A stretch of DNA of 64,000 bases from Gigantopelta aegis (lineage: Eukaryota; Mollusca; Gastropoda; Neomphalida; Peltospiridae), in contig NC_054712.1 of assembly GCF_016097555.1 (NCBI RefSeq), positions 57,614,681 through 57,678,680 of the forward strand, given 5' to 3'. Position numbers and translations under genes: made by a program. The notes under the pieces are model-generated. The model had not been told where the DNA came from. It did not search any database and was given only the letters and a program-made list of their open reading frames with translations. Each line of letters starts with the position of its first letter. Position 1 is the first letter of the stretch. Below are positions 21,430-33,150 of the stretch, piece after piece.

Positions 21430-21960
21430 AAGCAATAGTACTTCTTGAAGAATGCAACATATAATAATCTGCCCCTCCTCCAAATCAGTTTCCCTAATCA
21501 AGTACCTACAATACTACCTCTCAGTTTACCACGGGATATTGTTGTATATAATGTTGGAAAGTTTTAATACCAGTGAACTGTGATCTGGATTGAGATAATT
21601 TTTTAGATCTGAGCCCGTGCGTATAAAACTTTTAAGTCTAGACTTAAATATCCAATGATGACATGCGCATACAGTTTGTACTGCGTAGCCATGACGTTAA
21701 AATCTCAGACTCTTATTACAGTCTTTAAGAGATTTATAAAAAAAACCCCACCAGGACTGGATTTTTGAACTAGTTATTATTATTAGTATTTACATGTGAT
21801 TAATCTCATTCGTTCCAAATCAAAAGAGTTACAATAATAAACATTCATATCTCTGCACAAAGAAGTCAGGGGATAAGATCATGAGTGCTACCGTGAATCA
21901 CGTGTGTTTTGTCTATAGGAGGACTGTCATTACATAGGCTGATACACTATTTAGGAGCTG
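21430..21960. other. Intergenic, nothing recognised
   Basis: No ORF with coding character and no known repeat between the microsatellite and the 38-bp satellite. Confidence 0.45.
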
Positions 21961-21964
21961 TATG

Positions 21965-24650
21965 TAAGAGGACTGCCACTAAAGGCTGATACATCATTTA
22001 TGACCTGTCTGCAGGTGGACTGACACTACAGACTGATACATCCTGTCTGTAGGTGGACTGACACTACATACTGATACAACCCGTCTGTAGGTGGACTGAC
22101 ACTACAGACTGATACAACCCGTCTGTAGGTGGACTGACACGACAGACTGATACATCCCGTCTGTAGGTGGACTGACACTACAGACTGATACATCCCGTCT
22201 CTAGGTGGACTGACACTACATACTGATACATCCCGTCTGTAGGTGGACTGACACGACATACTGATACAACCCGTCTGTAGGTGGACTGACACTACAGACT
22301 GATACAACCCGTCTGTAGGTGGACTGACACGACAGACTGATACATCCCGTCTGTAGGTGGACTGACACTACAGACTGATACATCCCGTCTCTAGGTGGAC
22401 TGACACTACATACTGATACATCCCGTCTGTAGGTGGACTGACACTACATACTGATATATCCTGTCTGTAGGTGGATTGCAACAACACAGACTGATACATC
22501 CTGTCTGTAGGTGGACTGACACTACAGACTGATACATTCTGTCTGTAGGTGGACTGACACTACAGACTGATACATTCTGTCTGTAGGTGGACTGACACTA
22601 CAGACTGATACATCCTGTCTGTAGGTGGACTGACACTACATTCTGATACATCCTGTCTGTAGGTGGACTGACACGACGGACTGATATATCCTGTCTGTAG
22701 GTGGACTGACACTACAGACTGATACATCCTGTCTGTAGGTGGACTGACACGACATACTGATACATCCCGTCTGTAGGTGGACTGACACTACAGACTGATA
22801 CATTCTGTCTGTAGGTGGACTGATACATCCTGTATGTAGGTGGACTGACACTACATACTGATACAACCCGTCTGTAGGTGGACTGACACGACAGACTGAT
22901 ACATCCCGTCTGTAGGTGGACTGATACAACCCGTCTGTAGGTGGACTGACACTACATACTGATACAACCCGTCTGTAGGTGGACTGACACGACAGACCGA
23001 TACATCCCGTCTGTAGGTGGACTGACACCACAGACTGATACATCCCGTCTGTAGGTGGACTGACACGACAGACTGATACATCCTGTCTGTAGGTGGACTG
23101 ACACTACATACTGATACATCCCGTCTTTAGGTGGACTGACACGAAAGACTGATACATCCTGTCTGTAGGTGGACTGCAACAACACAGACTGCAACAACAC
23201 AGACTGATACATCCTGTATGTAGGTGTACTGACACAACAGACTGATACATCCTGTCTGTAGGTGGACTGACACTACAGACTGATACATCCTGTCTGTAGG
23301 TGGACTGACACTACATACTGATATATCCTGTCTGTAGGTGGATTGCAACAACACAGACTGATACATCCTGTCTGTAGGTGGACTGACACTACAGACTGAT
23401 ACATCCTGTCTGTAGGTGGACTGACACTACAGACTGATATATCCTGTCTGTAGGTGGATTGCAACAACACAGACTGATACATCCTGTCTGTAGGTGGACT
23501 GACACTACAGACTGATACATTCTGTCTGTAGGTGGACTGACACTACAGACTGATACATTCTGTCTGTAGGTGGACTGACACTACAGACTGATACATCCTG
23601 TCTGTAGGTGGACTGACACTACATTCTGATACATCCTGTCTGTAGGTGGACTGACACGACGGACTGATATATCCTGTCTGTAGGTGGACTGACACTACAG
23701 ACTGATACATCCTGTCTGTAGGTCGACTGACACGACAGACTGGTACATCCTGTCTGTAGGTGGACTGACACTACATAGTGATACATCCTGTCTGTAGGTG
23801 GACTGACACTACAGACTGATACACCCCGTCTGTAGGTGGACTGACACGACAGACTGATACATCCCGTCTCTAGGTGGACTGCGACAACACAGACTGATAC
23901 ATCCTGTCTGTAGGTGGACTACGACAACACAGCCTGATACATCCTGTTTGTAGGTGGACTGACACTACAGACTGATGCATCCTGTCTGTAGGTTGACTGA
24001 CACTACCCTGTCTGTAGGTGGACTGCAACAACACATACTGATACATCCTGTCTGTAGGTGGACTGACACTACAGACTGATACATCCTGTCTGTAGGTGGA
24101 CTGCAACAACACAGACTGATACATCGTGTCTGTAGGTGGACTGACACTACAGACTGATACACCCTGTCTGTAGGTGGACTGAAACTACAGACTGATACAT
24201 CCTGTCTGTAGGTGGACTGACACGACAGACTGGTACATCCTGTCTGTAGGTGGACTGACACTACAGACTGATACATTCTGTCTGTAGCTGGACGGAAACA
24301 ACACAGACTGGTACATCCTGTCTGTAGGTGGACTGACACGACGGACTGGTACATCCTGTCTGTAGGTGGACTGACACTACAGACTGATACATTCTGTCTG
24401 TAGGTGGACTGAAACAACACAGACTGATACATCCTGTCTGTAGGTGGACTGACACTACAGACTGATACATTCTGTCTGTAAGTGGACTGAAACAACACAC
24501 TGATACATCCTGTCTGTAGGTGGACTGACACTACAGACTGATACATCCTGTCTGTAGGTGGACTGACACTACAGACTAATACATCCTGTCTGTAGGTGGA
24601 CTGCAACAACAGAGACTGATACACCCCTTGTGACCTGTCTGCAGGAGGAC
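21965..24650. repeat. 38-bp satellite, about 70 copies
   Basis: Head-to-tail array of a 38-bp unit (gactgatacatcctgtctgt, aggtggactgacactaca). Variants alternate between gacactaca, gacacgaca and gcaacaacaca, the last being longer, and between cccgtc and cctgtc. Blocks of variants recur (22030-22220 resembles 22255-22440; 22480-22720 resembles 23460-23720), indicating higher-order duplication. The frames reading YQSVVSVHLQTGC follow from 38 x 3 periodicity and are not genes. Confidence 0.96.
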
Positions 24651-24940
24651 TGCCACTCTCAATAGAGGTTTGACAAATCCAATGTTCCGTTGGTGGTGTA
24701 GTTGTTAAGCCATCGATCTTGAGGCTAGTGGGTGCTGAGTAAGGGCCGTAATTAGCGTGGGCAGGGACAGGAAGCAGTCGTCATTCAATAAAAATACCAA
24801 AAGTGCATTTTTTAATGTAAACTATTCTGTGCAGGTGGGGAAACGGTTGTCCTCTTAATTCTGTCTTGGTTTTTCTTTTTCTTTTTTTACTGACTGTAGC
24901 GTCCTGAATTCCAAGGTACCTCAAAAGCATTTATCGGAAT

Positions 24941-25012
24941 GAATGAATGAATGAATGTTTAACGACACCCCAGCACGAAAAATACATCGGCTATTGGGTG
25001 TCAGACTATGGT
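24941..25012 (-). mobile_element. Short LINE 3'-end copy with TSD
   Basis: aatgaatgaatgaatgtttaacgaca through atcggctattgggtgtcaga, flanked by the direct repeat AAGCATTTATCGGA at about 24927 and 25013. Only the last 70 bp of the LINE is present. Confidence 0.85.
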
Positions 25013-25130
25013 AAGCATTTATCGGATGATTACAATGAATTTGTTTATTTTTAAATGTGAGTTATACTACTTTTTTCAGCTTGTTGGGGGACTGACTATA
25101 TGATGTAGGTTATGCCAAGGTATCATGAAG

Positions 25131-25253
25131 GGGGCGAGACGTAGCCCAGTGGAAAAGCGGTCGCTTAATGTGCGGTCGGTCTAGGATCGATTCCCATCGG
25201 TGGACTCCTCCCAGCCAGTACACCATAACTAGTATATCAAAGGACGCGGTTTT
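25131..25253 (+). mobile_element. tRNA-derived SINE head
   Basis: gcgagacgtagcccagtgga and cggtctaggatcgattccca form clear A- and B-box-like motifs. The body ends at aaaggacgcggtttt, where a MITE begins. Confidence 0.8.
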
Positions 25254-25962
25254 CGACTAATCAAATTTTGTAATAACTAGTATTACATATTAAATATAGT
25301 TTGTTTATAAATGTCAGTGTCTGTATATTCAATGTGTTTCTGATCGTCCTACTATTTGTAAATAGCACAAACTGGATTTGGTATCCCAATAATTTCGTAC
25401 GGTACGAATCAATATATATCTGGAAATAAGGTGAAGTTTGATCAAGTATAAAATCTAGAACGACCAGAAACACTATTAATATACAACCACTAGGTAATAC
25501 TGTACTTCGAAAAATATATTTAATATATAAATACGGTCATTAAAGGGACATTCCTGAGTTCGTTGCATTGTAAGATGTTTCGGACTAATAAAATATTTTT
25601 ACGATTAAACTTACATATTAAATATATTTTCTTGCTTAGAGTATCAGTGTCTGTATATTCAATTTGTTTCTTCTCGTCTTAATATTTTTAAGAAGCCCAA
25701 ACTGAATTCTGTCTTCAAATAATTGCGTTATATTTTAGGAAATAAAATGAAATTTAACCTGGTAAAAATATTAGAACGATCAGAAACACCTTTAATATAC
25801 AGCCACTAATATTTTATACAGAAAAATATATTTGATATTTAATTAGAATCGTTAAAAAGGCTCTGTTAGACGATAACATATTAAAAGTTGCAGCAAACCC
25901 TTTAAGAGTTCTCTGTTGGTCGACATCATTTTAACAGTCGCCTAAAATTCAAGATAGTCCCT
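25254..25962. mobile_element. Old MITE-1 containing a younger MITE-1
   Basis: The outer copy runs 25254-25539 and resumes at 25906-25962, ending in agtccct followed by TTAA. Its halves are separated at a TTAA by the copy at 25544-25901. The outer copy is visibly more diverged. Confidence 0.75.
25544..25901. mobile_element. MITE-1 nested in MITE-1
   Basis: Starts AGGGACATTCCTGAGTTCGT; the right end is a shortened gcagcaaaccct; TTAA on both sides. The CGTACG core is deleted. Confidence 0.85.
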
Positions 25963-26198
25963 TTAATAATTAAATGCATCGTATAAACACTTGTCATTCA
26001 CTGTTTGTAATGTGCTTGACAGTCATTACCAGATCTTCAACATTTTCCTGGACCATGATGGGCATTTTTTAAAATGTCGACCATAGCTCATCAATGTTCT
26101 CCCTACTCGGTCTACATAAGGAAGGTGGGGGGGGGGGGGGGGGGGGCAGTACCACCAGCCAGAAAATACACAAGTTAATCCAGGATTAAGGCAGAGGT

Positions 26199-26200
<2 letters not shown>

Positions 26201-26280
<80 letters not shown>
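26201..26280 (+). repeat. (GA)n microsatellite
   Basis: About 38 perfect GA repeats followed by ten G. Confidence 0.96.
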
Positions 26281-26290
<10 letters not shown>

Positions 26291-26387
26291 AGAAACAAAG
26301 AGAAGGAATAAAAATACAATGAAACTAGTATATTTAACAAAGAACGTCTGAGATCAAAACTTTCGTTTTACGAGTTTATTAAATAAT

Positions 26388-26475
26388 TTAGAGTCCGACT
26401 TTCAAGTCTTTTTGGACATCCTTGGGTATCCTCACACATTTGCAGACTTCTGCCACAAGATGTCGACACCAAAAG
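26388..26475 (-). other. Possible terminal exon (unproven)
   Basis: On the minus strand a potential acceptor (gtttatttcag, ending at 26476) opens two competing frames. One reads FWCRHLVAEVCKCVRIPKDV and stops about 28 residues in. The other contains TSCGRSLQMCEDTQGCPKRL, faintly like the CGGPxVCP tail of genes A and B. An ATTTAATAAAC signal lies just downstream. It could be a last exon of gene C or chance. Confidence 0.25.
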
Positions 26476-26814
26476 CTGAAATAAACAAATATTTATATTA
26501 TAGTTTATATATTTAGCATATTTTAAATATCTAACTCGGAAGGATGTCGTTTGCTCTTAAATTAGCAGTAACTCTTACAGATATTCAGTTGATGAGTTGT
26601 AAGTTTTAGGTGTACTATGTGGGTAAAGGAATGACTGGACTCATGTCGTAGAACAATAGAAGAACAAGTGTCATTCGTAAAATAAGCAATCCTTCCAATT
26701 CCACGTCCCCGTGTTGTGTATAAACAAATATTTATATTAAGAATAATGTAAGCTGGGATAATAATTTCAGTGTCTTTAAAGAAAAACTAATACCGACTAA
26801 GGCACACGATTCGC

Positions 26815-27745
26815 CCATCAACAGTAGGTTGAATGCAAGCTATGACGATCCTAAATGAATTGATAAGAAAGATATGGCCCGCCCATCAAAAGTAGGTTGA
26901 ATGCAAGCTATGACGATCCTATATGAATTGATGAGAAAGATATGGCCCGCCCATCAAAAGTAGGTTGAATGCAAGCTATGACGATCCTATATGAATTGAT
27001 GAGAAAGATATGGCCCGCCCATCAAAAGTAGGTTGAATGCAAGCTATGACGATCCTATATGAATTGATGAGAAAGATATGGCCCGCCCATCAAAAGTAGG
27101 TTGAATGCAAGCTATGACGATCCTATATGAATTGATGAGAAAGATATGGCCCGCCCATCAAATGTAGGTTGAATGCAAGCTATGACGATCCTATATGAAT
27201 TGATGAGAAAGATATGGCCCGCCCAGCAAAAGTAGGTTGAATGAATGAATGAATGAATGTTTAACGACACCCCAGCACGAAATATACATCGGCTATTGGG
27301 TGTCAAACTATGGTAATGCAAATAAATAAAGTGATGATCAACATTAATATAAAAATTCAAGACTTAAACAAAAACAGTGTAAAGAACTGTACAAAAACAC
27401 AAATATCACAGAATTTTACGGATACTGAATTTTACTCAAAACTTCAATTTTGTGCTGTATTGGCCATTCACAAAGAGAATGTTACACCCCTGCACCACGG
27501 TGAGGTTACAGCACACGCAGGGGCAAAAGTAGGTTGAATGCAAGCTATGACGATCCTTTATGAATTGATAAGAAAGATATGGCCCGCCGATCAAAAGTAG
27601 GTTGAATGCAAGCTATGACGATCCTATATGAATTGATAAGAAAGATATGGCCCGCCCAGCAACAGTAGGTTGAATGCAAGCTATGACGATCCTATATGAA
27701 TTGATGAGAAAGATATGGCCCGCCCATCAAAAGTAAGTCGAATTC
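26815..27745. repeat. 68-bp minisatellite, about 9-10 copies
   Basis: Unit of 68 bp (gcccatcaaaagtaggttga, tgcaagctatgacgatccta, gaattgatgagaaagatatg). Seven units precede and three follow a short LINE-derived insertion at 27240-27523; the outermost units are diverged. Gene C 3' flank. Confidence 0.93.
27240..27523 (-). mobile_element. Short LINE-derived element in the minisatellite
   Basis: Tail (aatgaatgaatgtttaacga) to head (gaggttacagcacacgcagg) read in reverse. Flanked by the direct repeat GCAAAAGTAGGTTGAATG (27226 and 27523), which is itself minisatellite sequence. The copy is complete at both ends. Confidence 0.9.
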
Positions 27746-28882
27746 AATGTTTGATGATCCGCTGTGAATTGACAAGAAAGATATGCTTCGGACAACGCCA
27801 AACGATAAATTGACCCGTCAAAGGACGGGCGTATAAAAACGTTGTCTGTTGTTATAAATACCTTCAAATGTCGTAACTTAAAGCGTCAATATAGCCAAAT
27901 TGCATTATTCAAAGCTAAAGAATCTGATGTATAGTGCTGCAACGATACACCGGTATACCGGTATATCACGATAATTGATCAGCTCGATACGAACCGCGGT
28001 ACAGTTTTGCGTATCGCGATTTTTACACGCTTTTTTTTTTGTATCTGACTTGACTTGAAATAGGCACACAAACAAATAAACAAAACAAAAAACCCATCAT
28101 TTGATTAATTGGCGATGACAGGAAATGTGACAATCACGTCAAGCGTAGTCGGGTCGGTTATACTTGGTTCTGACATCTAAACAAAACGTGCTAAAAGTCA
28201 AATAAAAATAACCAGTTAAGGATAATTACAAATTTACAAATACACCTTTTGTTACCTACACATTATTATTCATTTACGTTGGAATTCGTCTACTGCTATC
28301 ATCGTCAAAGAAATAAACCAACAACTTGCAACAAGTGAGACTCGCACTTCGCTGTTTTCGCCTGAACTCGGAATACTTCTGCTGATCGTTTAAGACACTT
28401 CGGCCAATAACCTTTGGTTCGGTCGATCTGCCGGAAGATTACGACTGAATACGTACATTTCCGTATCAAGCGAGCAGCAACGGAAAAGCCCGATAGTAAG
28501 GATTTCCCAATGCGACAATTTACAACTGGTTTGACACCGTAACACCTGTGGTATAGCGTGTGCTAAAAATAAAAATTAAAAAATGACCAAGAAAAACATT
28601 ATGCTAATAAATGTCGTTGTTTATATAATCATTTAGGTCTATTAACTTTGATCCAAGAAAAACACGTGCAACAAGTATTTAGTAACTGACCATCAAAGAA
28701 ACACCGACGTGTTTGATGTTTAATTGTTTTTGATGATGCGTTTGATGTTTATGATCTGAAATTCAGCCGTCTTTAATTTTTTTCCGACATTAAGTCTTTG
28801 CCGATCGGTTCTTAACATCAGTTGCATTTGTTACTGAGATGTGTTCGTGACAGGTTGTGCCGGTCAGGACAGATAACAAATA

Positions 28883-30195
28883 ATGGAATTTGAATTAATT
28901 TCAAACAAAAAGGCAAAAAGTGGCTTTTGGGAAAATTTTCAACTGAAGAAACGAAAAGACACGGGCGAAATTCAGGAGGGGTTGGCAGTTTGTAAAAGAT
29001 GTAAAATGGACGTTCGCTTTAGTGGTGGAACTACTAATCTTAGCACACACTTGAATCGTCATCACAAAATTAATACAAAAAGTGGTACAGCTTCGACTAC
29101 TTCATCTACACAGAAGAAAGTATCAATGGCTGCAATGCTCCCACAAACCATACCGAGCATTTTCTTACAGACAACGAAATATAAAACTACCGGCGAAAGA
29201 CATAAAACTGTCACTAAAGCTATCGGAAGATTTATAGTTAAAGATCTCCGACCGTTCAGCATCGTGTCAAACGAAGGTTTCAAAGATATGGTTGAACAAC
29301 TTGATCCGAGGTACCAGTTACCATCACGCACTTATTTCGCCGAAACTGTCATACCTAACATGTACCAGGAATGTCGCGCTGACGTTATTTCCAGTCTCAA
29401 GGATGTCCCAGTAGCACTCACGACTGATGGATGGACAAGTAGAGCAACCCAGTCTTATGTTACTATAACAACTTCTCACATCACTGAAGACTGGAACCTG
29501 AAGTCATTCGTACTTCAAACAAGAGAATTGCCAGAGAGCCATACAGGTGTAAACATTGCCCAAGTTTTAACTGACGCAATTTCTGAATGGGGCCTTAACA
29601 AGAACCCTCCTTTGGTCACTGATAATGCGGCAAATATGGAAGTTGCAGCGAGAGAGGCAGGTTGTATTCCTCATATTGGATGCTACGCTCATACACTCAA
29701 CTTGGCAGCGCAGAGGGGCCTTAAGGTGAATTCTGTGTCACGAATTCTTGCTCGTGTACGGCGCGTCGTATCCTTTTTTCACCGGAGTACGACTGCTGCA
29801 GCTTTGCTTAAAGAGAAAACCAAACAGCAAGGACTTAAAAATGTTAAGTTACTTCAAGATGTACCCACACGTTGGAATTCTGCATGTGATATGCTGGAGT
29901 TTCTTGAACTGCAGCCCGCAATCTATGCCGCACTAGTGGCTAAAGAAATCCGCAGCAATGTGAATGACATATCAACATTATCTGAGGCAGATATTACGAT
30001 AGCAGAGGACATTGTGTCGTGCCTTCTTCCACTGAAAGCAATTACTACTGTATTGTGCACAGAGAAGATGCCTACTGTATCAATCATTCTTCCACTCCAG
30101 AGGAAATGGTTGACAAGTGTCTTGGTGTCTACAGAGATGGATTCTGATGTTATTAAACAGATGAAGAAGGCCATGGCTTCTGATTTGGAAAGCAG
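28883..30195 (+). CDS. hAT transposase exon 1 (BED finger)
   Basis: First coding exon of a 657-residue transposase. ATG at 28883 in the context AATAATGG. Residues 15-60 form a BED-type zinc finger: FW.NF, CKRCKMDVRFSGGTTNLSTH, LNRHH. The catalytic-core region follows, with LTTDGWTSRATQSYVTITTS (first Asp motif), PPLVTDNAANMEVAAREAGC (second Asp) and CYAHTLNLAAQRGL, typical of ZBED/Ac-like hAT proteins; DVPTRWNSACDMLEFL follows. The exon ends GAAAGCAG|GTAAGA in phase 2. The protein binds the element's ends and cuts and pastes it (family knowledge). Confidence 0.93.
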
Positions 30196-30612
30196 GTAAG
30201 ACTGTTTTAACTTTTAATGAATATAATCTTGGAGTGTATTGCACAATCATAATATTTAAATGTAAGGCTCCTGTCCAAATGATTGCTCATTGACTACTGA
30301 CAAGTATATCAAAAGCTGTGGTATGTGTGTGTTGTCCTGTCTGTTGGAAAATGAAAATAAAATGTCCTTTCCTGTAAATGAAATACATACTGTATACTGT
30401 TACATTTTACAAAGGGTATGTTACTGAATTTAAATGTTGCTCCAAATATTGAATACTCAATATTACTCAATATATTCATTACATTATCTGTATATTACGT
30501 ACCAAAGCGGGTGGGGTGGGGGTCTGGGTGTTACACATATTGAATAGTGAATACAACCACTGAATGTCACTGATGTTGGTTTGACAAATAATATGCGCGC
30601 CCTTACTTCCAG

Positions 30613-30845
30613 GTATAGCAATAAGCAGGAGTTTCTGAAAGAGTGTACTGCACTGGATCCCCGCTTTAAAGTGTCATGTGTGAATGCAGAGCAGCAACAT
30701 GAGGTGTACCACAGACTTGCAGTTGAAGCAGCTAATATGAAACCACGACTTGTGTCTGTGAAGGTGGAACCAACCACATCAACCACAACAGTTGCTGATG
30801 ACCTACCTACATTGCCAGTCATGCTACCAGATATGGAATCAGCTG
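30613..30845 (+). CDS. hAT transposase exon 2
   Basis: Acceptor ttacttccag and donor GCTG|GTAACT, 233 nt, keeping the frame from exon 1 (AG|G TAT). Encodes NKQEFLKECTALDPRFK, the ALDPRFK block conserved in hAT transposases, then a Thr-rich linker (TTSTTTVADD). Confidence 0.85.
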
Positions 30846-31402
30846 GTAACTTTTGTCTTTCATTCAATTACCTTTTTCCAAAAATGTTTGTTTGTAAGTA
30901 TAAGTGTGACAAAAAGTTATGACATGTGTACACTTGAAAAACTGTCAGGTTGGAATAAATAATGGATACTTTAATACTTTTAATTTTTTTAATGTTACCC
31001 TGTACCCACAAAATAATTACTGGTTTTAAATTATTTTTTAACAAATAAAAACAAGGCAAATGAACATATTATTTTTTATTAAAACAATTCAAAATTCAAA
31101 TTACCGCTAAAGTAACTTTTTTTATGTCTACTATCATTCAGTCACAATATGAGACTGTGGGCCAATTGTAAAGTTATGTATTGTATAAAGTATGAGAAAT
31201 ATATTCACTGTTTACTGTTATTTATTTCTTGGAAATTTAATCTTCTTGATATTTAATTGTATTCATATTAAAAAATATATCAGAAGAAATTGGCTCCTTA
31301 TTTACTCCTGTTGAGTCAGTGTTTACTTTTTAAAATGTTGTTCTAGCAACAAATCATTTACACTATAGCAATATACAGGGCTGTTCTAATACCATATTTC
31401 AG

Positions 31403-31830
31403 ATGCACAGTCTGATGTCAAACCAGTTGATGATGTCACTACAACCTCGACAAAGATCACAAGTGACCTCACTACTCAGTCTAGTTGTGCCAGTGGTGGT
31501 TTAGCCTCCATTTTAGGTGATGTTGTTTTCATAAAGGAGGAGATGTTACCCAAGAAATCCAACTTGGAACGGGCAATATTCGAAATTGATGTCTTCAAAG
31601 GTCACGCGCTTATACCGATGTCAGAAGACCCATTGGTATGGTGGAAAGAACACCACTGGCAATTTCCTCTTCTCTCACAGTTAGCCAGGAAACGGTTGTG
31701 TATTCCAGCCACATCAATACCATCAGAACGCGTGTTCAGTACAGCTGGGGACATTGTCACAGCACAGAGGGCCGCACTCAATCCTGAAGTTGTGGACATG
31801 CTCATATTCTTGAAGAAAAATATAGCCTAA
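31403..31830 (+). CDS. hAT transposase exon 3 (dimerisation domain)
   Basis: Acceptor catatttcag, 428 nt, completing the CDS at 1974 nt. A Ser/Thr-rich start is followed by the C-terminal hAT dimerisation domain: DPLVWWKEHHWQFPLLSQLA, IPATSIPSERVFSTAG and a tail of hydrophobic and acidic residues (NPEVVDMLIFLKKNIA). The insertion domain's Trp and the SERVFS motif are both intact. A polyadenylation signal AATAAA lies at 31857-31862. Confidence 0.92.
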
Positions 31831-32027
31831 AACATTTAACCTGACATCTGAAACTAAATAAAGATCATTAAAAAATGCATGCCTCCTTATTTTATTAAAA
31901 AAACAACCCATAAATATTAAATATAAATAATATCAACTATATCGCAATACATATCGCAATACGGTTTCTTATATTGCAATATATCGCAATACGGTTTCGA
32001 CCGTATCGTTGCACCCCTACTGATGTA

Positions 32028-32111
32028 CCTGTTTACTAATAATATCATTGTATCCACCGATATAGTCTCCATATGTTGGATACCGGTAAGTTGGCTGAGA
32101 GATTATGTTTG
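32028..32111 (-). pseudogene. Gene C exon 3 remnant
   Basis: Minus-strand reading from cag|CAAACATAATC encodes NIISQPTYRYPTYGDYIGGY, clearly like gene B exon 3 (MSQPSYHYATYGGYRP). The ancestral acceptor has become tgtgg, and four bases are lost next to it; a new AG seven bases on would restore phase 1. Repeat-unit sequence is missing. The frame ends inside the hAT insertion: the TSD is followed directly by the TIR's TAG. It could be a pseudogene or a short diverged paralogue. Confidence 0.5.
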
Positions 32112-32681
32112 CTGATAACCCACAGGTTAATGGTTGGCAACAAGAACTTACTGGGTCCACAGTCATGGTATTCAAAAGAAATAAAAAATTTGTTTTAAAT
32201 CTGAAAAAGGAAACGATTTAATTTATTCGTTTAAGTTATAGAGCTTTGTATTACTCAGAATTGTACACCGTTAAATGTTCATTTTCTATAGTCGTCCCCC
32301 CCCCCCCCCCCACACACAGGGAAAGTCTTTTTTCATATTATGGGATTTACTACAAGTTATGTATTTCTTTGCCGATTGTTTTCTAAATTGCACACAAAAA
32401 TAGTCTTTTATTTGTGTTATTTTCAAAACACTTTTACTTTTCTTCTTACGTCAAACAAAAAACCCCGCTGATATTATTTACCAAGAAACATGTTTGTATC
32501 TAAATGGGGAAGATTATAGTACCTACCAGCCGTAAGACAAATGACTTTATCACTAGACCACAGTTTCCAGTTACACAATTAATAAATTGCATGTGAACCT
32601 AAGTGCCACAAACATATCTTGGGTGTCATTGGTCAAAGGGACCGAGATAAATTTAATATCCACACGCAGATTGGTACTTAC

Positions 32682-32729
32682 GTCGGTAGCCATTATTGAT
32701 AGGGAATCCGTGGTTCCAGATTCCAAAAC
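32682..32729 (-). pseudogene. Gene C exon 2
   Basis: 48 nt between attgaag and GTAAGT, phase 1 on both sides as in genes A and B (51 nt there). Encodes GFGIWNHGFPINNGYR, aligned with EYSIWPGIKGIPMIGYQR (shared IW, G, P, GY). The intron flank cagattggtacttacg is also conserved. Splice signals are intact. Confidence 0.6.
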
Positions 32730-32751
32730 CTTCAATAAAATAGAAAAAAGG

Positions 32752-32975
32752 AAATGAATGAATGAATGAATGAATGAATGAATGAATGAATGTTTAACGA
32801 CACCCTAACACAAAAAATACACATCGGTTATTGGGTGCCATAAAAGGTAAATATATGGAAATATTATTTTTAAAATTATGAAAAAACCCACAGTGTAAGG
32901 ATGTGTGGGGAAAAGTACAATATATTACACATATCCAGGTAAGTATATTTTAAAATAATAATAATAAAAGGTGAA
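32752..32975 (-). mobile_element. LINE family I 3' end, variant
   Basis: A tgaa repeat followed by tgtttaacgacaccctaaca and tcggttattgggtgccataa, then the AT-rich 3' UTR form seen at 48270-48370 (ccacagtgtaagg). 5' truncated. Confidence 0.75.
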
Positions 32976-33150
32976 AACAAACAGCTACATCTTGTCTTGC
33001 GTTTGATGCCAGTGGTGGAGCAAACACCTGGACTCTAGAGTCTAAGACTGGATACTGTTAAAGAGTCTGAGACACCAATGTCACGACAACGCCCTACATA
33101 TTGTATGTTTGTGACGGGCAACCCAGGTACAGTCAACCCTCTTTATAACG

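Larger units (their letters stand above)
27932..32019 (+). mobile_element. Complete hAT transposon (Ac-like), 4088 bp
   Basis: Terminal inverted repeats TAGTGCTGCAACGATAC at the left and TAGGGGTGCAACGATAC at the right (read inward), with imperfect CGATAC/TATCG-rich subterminal repeats. The flanking 8-bp target duplication CTGATGTA is exact (27924-27931 and 32020-32027); 8 bp is the hAT hallmark. It encodes a three-exon transposase with a BED zinc finger and hAT dimerisation domain. Ends, duplication and all three reading frames are intact, so the element may be recent and possibly autonomous. It landed at the 3' end of the gene C remnant, antisense to it. Confidence 0.95.

Noticed and set aside
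20777-21464. Cys/Val/Ser-rich frames
   Set aside because: Translations of GT and CT microsatellites.
22026-24624. Minus-strand frames reading YQSVVSVHLQTGC repeats
   Set aside because: Produced by a 38-bp satellite (period 114 bp over three frames). No start context, and the frames break at random.
30484-30867. 127-codon minus-strand frame
   Set aside because: Antisense to hAT transposase exon 2.
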